The position numbers and the translations under genes were made by a program. A DNA stretch of 6,325 nucleotides from Candidatus Woesearchaeota archaeon (lineage in GTDB: Archaea; Nanoarchaeota; Nanoarchaeia; Woesearchaeales; CALCXY01). Shown here one piece after another: positions 1 through 4,696 of the stretch. The stretch is from NCBI GenBank assembly GCA_030751555.1, contig JASMFX010000130.1, forward strand, positions 1 to 6,325, in the 5' to 3' direction. Below the pieces are notes generated by a model. The model did not search any database. It was not told the origin of the DNA and saw only the letters and a list, made by a program, of their open reading frames with translations. Every line of letters starts with the position of its first letter. Within the stretch, counting starts at the first letter, position 1.

Positions 1-212
1 GAATTAAAGAATATATTGACATTCCTGGAGTAGAATATGATCCTGATATTGGAGTTATGGGATTAGAGGTTTCTGTTACTCTAGAAAAACCAGGATTTAG
101 GATTAAAAGGAGGCATATTTTGAGAAGAAAAATTCCAAAAAAACAGCAGATTAAGAAAGAAGATGCAATGTCTTATATGAAAAAAGAATTTGCAGTGGAG
201 GTGGAGCAATGA
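1..212 (+). CDS. rpl5: Large ribosomal subunit protein uL5, C-terminal part (5' end outside window)
   Basis: This is the last 69 residues of archaeal ribosomal protein uL5, read in the frame whose first full codon begins at base 3 and whose TGA stop is at 210-212. uL5 binds 5S rRNA and forms part of the central protuberance of the large subunit. The visible part begins [20 protein letters not shown] and continues through a [13 protein letters not shown] stretch, which matches the conserved C-terminal region of archaeal uL5 (the HIDIPG, YDP-IG and VTLERPG motifs of the family). It ends in a basic segment and an acidic helix. The stop overlaps the uS14 start as ATGA, which fits the usual uL5-uS14 gene order. 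The identification is firm; the N-terminal half cannot be judged because it lies before the window. Confidence 0.96.
   Translation, partial: IKEYIDIPGVEYDPDIGVMGLEVSVTLEKPGFRIKRRHILRRKIPKKQQIKKEDAMSYMKKEFAVEVEQ
197..204 (+). promoter_or_regulatory. Shine-Dalgarno site of uS14
   Basis: GGAGGTGG lies inside the end of the uL5 gene and ends four bases before the ATG at 209. It is nearly the full complement of the archaeal 16S rRNA 3' end (CACCTCC). It supports the start at 209 and so the long N-terminus of uS14, rather than a later start nearer the zinc-binding core. Confidence 0.75.
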
Positions 213-439
213 CTGCTTCGTCCTATAAGAAGGTTTTCAAGCAATTGAAAGCAAAACCCGTTAAACTTGCAAAATACAAGAAACATAATGCTCCCAAAGA
301 GCGTAAGACAGGGAGAAATAACATAATCTGTGTTAGATGCGGACGAAGAAGAGGCATTATACGAAAATATGGTCTCTATGTTTGCAGACAATGCTTTAGA
401 GAGATTGCTCTTAAAATTGGGTTTAAAAAATTTAGCTGA
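209..439 (+). CDS. rps14: Small ribosomal subunit protein uS14, zinc-binding, N-terminally extended
   Basis: The 76-residue product is archaeal uS14, a protein of the head of the small subunit. The core is at the C-terminus: four cysteines, C41, C44, C59 and C62, form a CxxC-x14-CxxC zinc-binding pattern, followed by the family signature [12 protein letters not shown] and the ending IGFKKFS. Archaeal uS14 is usually about 50-56 residues, so roughly the first 25-30 residues (basic, ending [11 protein letters not shown]) are extra. The start at 209 is supported by a strong Shine-Dalgarno site at 197-204 and by the 4-base ATGA overlap with uL5, which suggests coupled translation. There is no downstream in-frame ATG in the protein, so a shorter ATG-initiated form is not available. 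The family assignment is certain; the role of the extension is unknown. Confidence 0.97.
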   Translation: MTASSYKKVFKQLKAKPVKLAKYKKHNAPKERKTGRNNIICVRCGRRRGIIRKYGLYVCRQCFREIALKIGFKKFS

Positions 440-442
440 GGT
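438..442 (+). promoter_or_regulatory. Shine-Dalgarno site of uS8
   Basis: GAGGT overlaps the last two bases of the uS14 stop codon and ends six bases before the ATG at 449. It fits a short but well-placed archaeal ribosome binding site and supports the uS8 start. Confidence 0.6.
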
Positions 443-448
443 TACCAA

Positions 449-841
449 ATGACACTTAATGATCCGTTAGCAAATGCATTATCAATGATAAACAATAATG
501 AGAAGCAAGGTAAAGATTCCTGCGTTATTAAGCCAGTGTCCATGCTTTTGAAAAAGGTTTTGACCCTGCTCAACAAGGAAGGTTTTGTTGGGGTGTTTAA
601 GGAAATTGAGGATACTAAGGGAAATTGGTTAAAGTTAGATTTGATAGGAAATGTAAATAATGCTGGAGTTATCAAGCCTCGATTCAGCGTTACAAAGGAT
701 AATTATGAGAAGTTTGAGAAGAGGTTTCTTCCAGCAAGGAACATTGGTGTTATGGTTGTTAGTACTTCTCAAGGTATTATGACCCATCATGAATCTAAAA
801 AGAAGAATATTGGGGGGAGACTTATAGCGTTTTGTTACTAA
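449..841 (+). CDS. rps8: Small ribosomal subunit protein uS8
   Basis: The 130-residue product has the exact usual length of archaeal uS8, which binds the central domain of 16S rRNA early in small-subunit assembly. Sequence signs run from the N-terminus: MTLNDPLANALSMI (the family's DPLA-AL start), IKPVSMLLKKVL at about 27-38, the IKPRFSVTKDNYEKFEKRFLPA stretch split over about 75-96, and the C-terminal hallmark VSTSQGIMTH at 104-113 followed by IGGRLIAFCY. In Archaea the STSxGxMxH block contacts rRNA. The nine bases between uS14 and this gene are the longest gap in the window. No anomalies were seen. Confidence 0.98.
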   Translation: MTLNDPLANALSMINNNEKQGKDSCVIKPVSMLLKKVLTLLNKEGFVGVFKEIEDTKGNWLKLDLIGNVNNAGVIKPRFSVTKDNYEKFEKRFLPARNIGVMVVSTSQGIMTHHESKKKNIGGRLIAFCY

Positions 842-842
842 T

Positions 843-1391
843 ATGCCAAAGAAAGTTATTCATGAGGAAATTGAATTGGGGGATGGAGTTCAAGCTACTT
901 TACAGGATAAGACCCTTACCTTAAAAGGGACAAAGGGAGAGATCTCTGAAGTGATTAATGATCCTATGCTTTTGATCAAGGTAGATCAAGGAAAGATAAT
1001 CCTTACAGCAAAAGCAGATAGTCGTAATGAAAAAAGAATGGTAAAAACATACAAGGCTAAGCTAAAGAATAATCTTATTGGAGTTAATGAAGGATATACC
1101 TATAAATTAAAGATTTGTTCAGGGCATTTTCCTATGAATGTGGGTGTGAATGGAACAGAATTTACGATTAAAAACTTTTTGGGAGAAAAGGTTCCTCGGA
1201 CTATTACTCTTAAGGAAGGGGCTAGTGTAAAGATTGAGGGAGAACAGATTATTGTAGAAAGTATTGACAAGGAGAAGGCTGGTCAGGTTGCAGCTGATAT
1301 TGAGCAATTGACTAGAGTTACAAATAGAGATAATCGGATATTTCAAGACGGAATTTATATTACTGAGAAGGCTAACAAGGAGTTAAAATGA
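843..1391 (+). CDS. rpl6: Large ribosomal subunit protein uL6
   Basis: The 182-residue product is archaeal uL6, a two-domain protein near the sarcin-ricin loop and the translation-factor binding site of the large subunit. The N-terminal domain (about 1-80) carries the KGTKGEIS turn at 29-36. The second domain (about 82-175) carries YKLKICSGHFPMNV, the NFLGEKVPR motif at 111-119, GQVAADIEQLTRV at 147-159 and the C-terminal FQDGIYITEK at 167-176. Length is normal for the archaeal family. The ATG follows the uS8 stop after a single base. No Shine-Dalgarno site lies within 15 bases upstream (the nearest G-rich run is at about 811-818), so translation is probably coupled to termination of uS8. Its own end overlaps eL32 by four bases. 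Confidence 0.98.
   Translation: MPKKVIHEEIELGDGVQATLQDKTLTLKGTKGEISEVINDPMLLIKVDQGKIILTAKADSRNEKRMVKTYKAKLKNNLIGVNEGYTYKLKICSGHFPMNVGVNGTEFTIKNFLGEKVPRTITLKEGASVKIEGEQIIVESIDKEKAGQVAADIEQLTRVTNRDNRIFQDGIYITEKANKELK
1377..1382 (+). promoter_or_regulatory. Shine-Dalgarno site of eL32
   Basis: AAGGAG lies within the last codons of uL6 and ends five bases before the ATG at 1388. It supports the eL32 start that overlaps the uL6 stop as ATGA. Confidence 0.7.
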
Positions 1392-1990
1392 CGGAAGCAC
1401 TATTGAATCTACGTAGGGCAATAAAACAAAAAAAGCCTGCTTTCCTTAGACAAAAGTCTAAACAGATTAAGCGTCTTGGGAAGAAATGGAGAAAACCCAA
1501 AGGATTACATTCTAAGCTACGTCTCAGTAAGAAAGGGCATTCTCAAAGTGTTTCCTCAGGCTGGAGAAGTCCTCATAAGGTAAGAGGCTTGCATAGGCTA
1601 GGATTGAAAGTAAGGCTTATCAGATCAGTAGATATGGTTAAAGAAGTCAACAAGGATCAAGAGGGCATTATCATTGCTTCATCTGTGGGTAATAAGAAGA
1701 GGGTTGAAATCATAAAAAAGGCAAAGGAATTAGGAATTACTTTATTACACTTAAAAGATCCCGATCAAAAAATAAAGGATATTGAATCCAAGGTTGCGCA
1801 GAGGAAATCTGAAAAAGAAGAACGTGACAAGGAAAAAGAAGCTAAGAAGAAGGAGCTTGAAAAGAAGGCTAAAGAATCTAAAAAGGATGAGTCTTCTAAT
1901 GACGAATTAACTCAGAAGGTTGAAGAGGAAGAAAAGAAGGTGGCAGCTAAGAAGGATAAGGACAAAGCATTGACTAAGAAGGAGATATGA
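1388..1990 (+). CDS. rpl32e: Large ribosomal subunit protein eL32 with long K/E-rich C-terminal tail
   Basis: The 200-residue product is eL32, a large-subunit protein shared by Archaea and eukaryotes and absent from Bacteria. The conserved core covers about 14-125: KKPAFLRQKSKQIKRLGKKW, then RKPKGLHSKLRL at 35-46, KKGH and the GWRSPHKVRGLHRLG block at 58-72, then an alpha/beta part with IIIASSVGNKKRVEII at 94-109 and KELGITLLHL at 113-122. A core of this size alone is about the normal archaeal length (about 130). Residues 126-200 are extra: 24 Lys, 2 Arg, 16 Glu and 7 Asp in 75 residues, with no glycine, proline or aromatic residue. This looks like a long charged helix or disordered tail. The reading frame is intact to the TGA at 1988-1990, and the next gene begins directly after it. 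The family is certain; the tail has no recognised function. Confidence 0.96.
   Translation: MTEALLNLRRAIKQKKPAFLRQKSKQIKRLGKKWRKPKGLHSKLRLSKKGHSQSVSSGWRSPHKVRGLHRLGLKVRLIRSVDMVKEVNKDQEGIIIASSVGNKKRVEIIKKAKELGITLLHLKDPDQKIKDIESKVAQRKSEKEERDKEKEAKKKELEKKAKESKKDESSNDELTQKVEEEEKKVAAKKDKDKALTKKEI
1979..1984 (+). promoter_or_regulatory. Shine-Dalgarno site of eL19
   Basis: AAGGAG sits in the last codons of eL32 and ends seven bases before the ATG at 1992. A nearer ATG at 1987 is in another frame and meets a stop after two codons, so the start at 1992 is preferred. Confidence 0.7.
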
Positions 1991-1991
1991 A

Positions 1992-2432
1992 ATGAAATTA
2001 CAAAAGCGCCTAGCGTCAAGGTTATTCAAATGTTCAAAGAAAAAGATTCGCTTAGATCCAGAAAGGGCAGAGGATATTAAAGAATCTATAACTAAACTAG
2101 ATATTAGAGGACTTATTAGCACTGGTGCTATTATCAAGGTAAAGAAACCTGGACCCTCAAGGGTAAGAGCACGAAAACGAAAGCAACAGCAGGCAAAGGG
2201 AAGAAGGAGAGGATATGGTTCTCGAAAGGGAACAAAGAATGCGAGAAGTAATTCGAAAAAAGAATGGATTAATAGAATTAGAAAACAAAGGGAATTGCTA
2301 CAAACTCTTAAGGCTCGTGATAAAATAACTCCTCAAACATATCGGCAAATATATAGAAAAGCTAAAGGTGGCGTTTTTCGATCTGTTCGTCACATCAAAC
2401 TTTATTTGAATGAAAAGGAACTATTGAAGTAA
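1992..2432 (+). CDS. rpl19e: Large ribosomal subunit protein eL19
   Basis: The 146-residue product is eL19, a mostly helical large-subunit protein found in Archaea and eukaryotes. Family signs in order are: LQKRLASRLFKCSKKKIRLD at 3-22 (the LASRLLxCGxxRVWxDP-type start), ESITKLDIRGLISTGAI at 31-47, KKPGPSRVRARKRK at 51-64, the basic GRRRGYGSRKGTKNAR block at 70-85, then KKEWINRIRKQRELLQTLK, ITPQTYRQIYRKAKGGVFRS at 112-131, and a C-terminal helix HIKLYLNEKELL. Length matches the usual 145-150 residues. It starts one base after the eL32 stop and ends one base before uL18, consistent with one transcript. No anomaly was seen. Confidence 0.97.
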   Translation: MKLQKRLASRLFKCSKKKIRLDPERAEDIKESITKLDIRGLISTGAIIKVKKPGPSRVRARKRKQQQAKGRRRGYGSRKGTKNARSNSKKEWINRIRKQRELLQTLKARDKITPQTYRQIYRKAKGGVFRSVRHIKLYLNEKELLK

Positions 2433-2433
2433 A

Positions 2434-3018
2434 ATGGCAAGAAAAAACACCCATGTGGTATCATTTAAACGGAGAAAGCACGGTAGGACAAACTACTCTA
2501 AAAGATTAAAGCTTTTAGTAGCTAGAAAGCCGCGTGTTGTTATCAGGTGTTCAAACACACGAACGTATATCCAGATTGTTGATTTTTCACCAAAAGGAGA
2601 TGCGGTTTTGGTAGGATGTGATAGTGGTCATTTAGATAAGTTAGGGTGGAAGTATTCAAAAGCAAATTTGTCAGCATCTTATCTTACAGGTGTGCTTGTT
2701 GCGAAGAAGGCTTTAGAGAAGGATATCAAAGAGGGAATTATTGATATTGGCCTAAGAAGAGTCACAAAGGCAAATAAACTTTTTGCTGCTATTAAAGGTA
2801 TGAAAGATGCAGGATTGGGTATCAATCTTGATCCAAAAATGTTGCCCGATGAGAAGCGTGTGCAAGGAGCTCATATTGCTTTATATGCACAGAGCCTGAA
2901 GAAAGAGAAGGCTGATCGGTACCAATCACTATTTTCAGGTCACTTAAAAAAACAAATAGGGCCCGAGGATATTACAAAAAATTTTGAGGAAGTTAAACAA
3001 AAACTTTTAGGAAAATGA
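2434..3018 (+). CDS. rpl18: Large ribosomal subunit protein uL18
   Basis: The 194-residue product is the archaeal/eukaryotic-type uL18, which binds 5S rRNA together with uL5 in the central protuberance. Visible signs are the basic N-terminus RRKHGRTNYSKRLKLLVARK at 13-32, then PRVVIRCSNTRTYIQIVDF at 33-51, GDAVLVGCDS, a helical stretch ASYLTGVLVAKKAL at 81-94, and GIIDIGLRRVTKANKLFAAIKGMKDAGL split over 101-128. The segment GAHIALYAQSL at 145-155 and the C-terminal region to 194 are the archaeal extension absent from the bacterial protein; total length is normal for Archaea. The ATG follows the eL19 stop by one base with no good Shine-Dalgarno site (AAGGA at about 2415-2419 is 14 bases away), so coupled initiation is likely. 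Confidence 0.97.
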   Translation: MARKNTHVVSFKRRKHGRTNYSKRLKLLVARKPRVVIRCSNTRTYIQIVDFSPKGDAVLVGCDSGHLDKLGWKYSKANLSASYLTGVLVAKKALEKDIKEGIIDIGLRRVTKANKLFAAIKGMKDAGLGINLDPKMLPDEKRVQGAHIALYAQSLKKEKADRYQSLFSGHLKKQIGPEDITKNFEEVKQKLLGK

Positions 3019-3857
3019 AGAAAGAAGAAGAAAAACCGGATGTGTCTGCTGCGACTGATGTCAAAATTCAGGCTGAGAAGGATGTTATGAAAAACATTCC
3101 CCAGGATGAAGAAAGTTCAAAAAAGGTTGCTGTAAAGGAACAACATTTTGATACAGGATCTTGGAAGCCTAAAACCGAATTAGGATTAAAGGTTAAGACA
3201 AAGGAAATCACTGACATTGATGAGATACTAGATAAAGGGCTAAAGATCCAAGAAGCTCAGATAGTAGATGCTTTACTTCCTAATATGGAAGTTGAATTAC
3301 TTTTAGTTGGCCAAGCAAAGGGAAAGTTTGGTGGTGGTCAAAGAAGAGTCTTTAAGCAGACACAGAAAAAGACTAGAGAGGGAAATAAACCTCAATTTGC
3401 TACTGTGGCTGTTGTTGGTAATAAGAATGGTTATGTGGGTGTAGGATATGGAAAAGGAAAAGAGACGGTTCCTGCACGTGAAAAGGCCATGAATAAAGCA
3501 AAATTAAATATTTTTAAGATTAGACGGGGGAGTGGTAGCTGGGAGAGCACTACTACAGAGCCTCATTCTATCCCTTTTAATGTTGAGGGAAAATCAGGAA
3601 GTGTACATATTAAGATCATGCCTGCTCCAAAAGGAAAGGGTCTTGTGGCAGAAAAGGAATGTCAGAAAATACTCTCTTTGGCAGGTATCCAGGATGTTTG
3701 GACGAAGACTAAAGGCCAGACAGGAACAAAGACAAATCTCATTAAGGCATGTATAGAGGCATTACGACAATTAACAAGGACTAAAATCTCACAAGATAAG
3801 TTCGAGGCACTTGGTATTGCTGACGGCATGGTCAAGGAGGAATCTAAGGATGAGTAA
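3015..3857 (+). CDS. rps5: Small ribosomal subunit protein uS5, extended and with an internal insertion
   Basis: The 280-residue product is uS5, a small-subunit protein near the mRNA entry site and the accuracy centre. The core begins at about residue 48 (GSWKPKTELG), followed by ITDIDEILDKGL at 65-76 and VDALLP at 84-89, which are archaeal/eukaryotic landmarks. The double-stranded RNA-binding-like half has VAVVGNKNGYVGVGYGKGKE at 131-150; the second half has EPHSIPFNVEGKSGSVHI at 182-199, PAPKGKGLVA at 203-212 and GIQDVWTKTKGQT at 224-236. Archaeal uS5 is usually about 200-240 residues. The surplus is an acidic/basic N-terminal leader of about 47 residues, an insertion at about 99-127 containing FGGGQRR, and a short acidic tail. 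The ATG at 3015 overlaps the uL18 stop (ATGA); an in-frame ATG at 3087 (M25), preceded by AAGGAT at 3078-3083, is an alternative start. Confidence 0.95.
   Translation: MKKEEEKPDVSAATDVKIQAEKDVMKNIPQDEESSKKVAVKEQHFDTGSWKPKTELGLKVKTKEITDIDEILDKGLKIQEAQIVDALLPNMEVELLLVGQAKGKFGGGQRRVFKQTQKKTREGNKPQFATVAVVGNKNGYVGVGYGKGKETVPAREKAMNKAKLNIFKIRRGSGSWESTTTEPHSIPFNVEGKSGSVHIKIMPAPKGKGLVAEKECQKILSLAGIQDVWTKTKGQTGTKTNLIKACIEALRQLTRTKISQDKFEALGIADGMVKEESKDE
3834..3841 (+). promoter_or_regulatory. Shine-Dalgarno site of uL30
   Basis: AAGGAGGA ends eight bases before the ATG at 3850, inside the end of the uS5 gene. It is among the strongest sites in the window and fixes the uL30 start at 3850 rather than at the in-frame ATG at 3811, whose extra 13 residues have no counterpart in the family. 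Confidence 0.75.
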
Positions 3858-4233
3858 ATTAGCGGTTATTCAATTGAGAGGGAGTATTGGTGTTCAAAAA
3901 ATCATTAAGGATACTTTGACTCTGCTTGGTATTAATAGGAAACATGGTTGTGTTATTTTAGAGAACAATCAGTCTACATTAGGGATGATTAAGAAAATAG
4001 GATCCTATGTTACTTGGGGAGAAATTAATGAAGATACACTAAAACTTCTTCAAGAAAAGAGGTCTATCAAGGCTAAAGATAAAGAACAGAAGGAAGTCAT
4101 TAAACCTTTTTTTCGATTGCATCCCCCTATTGGTGGTTTTGAGCGTAAAGGGATTAAGAAGCCCTTTACTATTGGGGGAGCTCTTGGGTATAGAGGGAAT
4201 AAAATTAATGATTTGATAAAAAGGATGATTTAG
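3850..4233 (+). CDS. rpl30: Large ribosomal subunit protein uL30, short form
   Basis: The 127-residue product is archaeal-type uL30 of the large subunit. The start at 3850 gives MSKLAVIQLRGSIGV, which matches the family's N-terminus directly; an ORF from 3811 would add 13 unrelated residues. Further signs are KDTLTLLGINRKHGCVIL at 20-37, GMIKKIGSYVTWGEIN at 45-60, FRLHPPIGGFERKGIKKPF at 88-106 and the C-terminal GGALGYRGNKINDLIKRM at 109-126. Archaeal uL30 is usually about 150-155 residues. Here the VTWGEI-containing N-terminal domain and the FRLHPP-containing C-terminal part are joined by a short charged linker (about 70-84), so roughly 25 residues of the usual middle are missing. The gene overlaps uS5 by eight bases and its TAG directly abuts the uL15 ATG. 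Confidence 0.95.
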   Translation: MSKLAVIQLRGSIGVQKIIKDTLTLLGINRKHGCVILENNQSTLGMIKKIGSYVTWGEINEDTLKLLQEKRSIKAKDKEQKEVIKPFFRLHPPIGGFERKGIKKPFTIGGALGYRGNKINDLIKRMI

Positions 4234-4692
4234 ATGGTAACATTTGTACGAAAGAAAAACAGTAGACAGCGTGGAACTAAGACTCATGGCTGTGGATCCA
4301 TGAAAAAGCGCAGAGGAAAGGGTAACAAAGGCGGTAGTGGCAGGGCTGGAACTGGAAAGCGAGCAGATCAAGCTAAGCCTTCTGTTTGGAATAGTTCTTA
4401 TTTTGGAAAGCATGGATTTCATAAGAAGAATACTATTAAAGAGAAAACAATTAACATCATTGATTTAGAATTTAGAGATGCGCTAAGTAAAAAAGAACAG
4501 GATACTTATACTGTAGATCTTACTGCTGCAGGTTATACTAAGTTGTTATCAAGGGGCAAGGTATCTAAGAAATTCAAAATTACTGTAAAAAGAGCTTCAA
4601 AAAAAGCAATTGATAAAATTCAACAAGCAGGCGGAGTAGTGGAATTACTTACAAAAAAAGCTCAGCCTGCAAAAGAAGAGGTAGCAAAGTAA
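4234..4692 (+). CDS. rpl15: Large ribosomal subunit protein uL15
   Basis: The 152-residue product is uL15, a late-assembling large-subunit protein with a long basic N-terminal arm running into 23S rRNA. The arm is visible as KKNSRQRGTKTHGCG at 7-21 followed by the glycine- and lysine-rich stretch KRRGKGNKGGSGRAGTGKRA at 25-44, then YFGKHGFHKK at 56-65. The globular part carries INIIDLEF at 73-80, a TYTVDLTAAGYTKLLSRGKV region at 91-110 and the C-terminal FKITVKRASKKAIDKIQQAGGVVEL. Archaeal proteins commonly have W at the position of C20 in the THGWG motif; here it is THGCG. The tail after 140 is a short Lys/Glu/Ala stretch. The ATG follows the uL30 stop with no gap, and AAGGATGAT just upstream (4221-4229) may serve as the ribosome binding site. 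Confidence 0.97.
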   Translation: MVTFVRKKNSRQRGTKTHGCGSMKKRRGKGNKGGSGRAGTGKRADQAKPSVWNSSYFGKHGFHKKNTIKEKTINIIDLEFRDALSKKEQDTYTVDLTAAGYTKLLSRGKVSKKFKITVKRASKKAIDKIQQAGGVVELLTKKAQPAKEEVAK

Positions 4693-4696
4693 GACA

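Noticed and set aside
173..448. Minus-strand open frame opposite uS14
   Set aside because: It is fully opposite a conserved ribosomal protein gene, is low in complexity (serine-rich) and resembles no family I know. The same applies to the minus-strand frames at 442-675, 1119-1346, 1907-2137, 4039-4422 and 4645-4842.
1790..1985. Purine-rich tract in the eL32 gene as a DNA repeat or mobile-element scar
   Set aside because: There is no regular period, inverted end or target duplication; the bias follows from the Lys and Glu codons of the tail.
3499..3518. AT-rich TTAAATATT stretch as a promoter
   Set aside because: It codes for the conserved KLNIFKIRR part of uS5, and no gene starts at a suitable distance.
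3532..3756. Plus-strand open frame inside uS5
   Set aside because: It is an alternative-frame shadow of the conserved uS5 C-terminal half, with no recognisable protein.
3811..3849. In-frame upstream ATG giving uL30 13 more residues
   Set aside because: The extra residues lie inside uS5, do not resemble any uL30 N-terminus, and the strong Shine-Dalgarno site at 3834-3841 serves the ATG at 3850.
4107..4113. T7 run in uL30, with similar runs at 5046-5052 (secY) and 6167-6173 (DUF106 gene)
   Set aside because: Each is explained by Phe-rich codons in conserved or membrane segments; without transcript data they do not support terminators.
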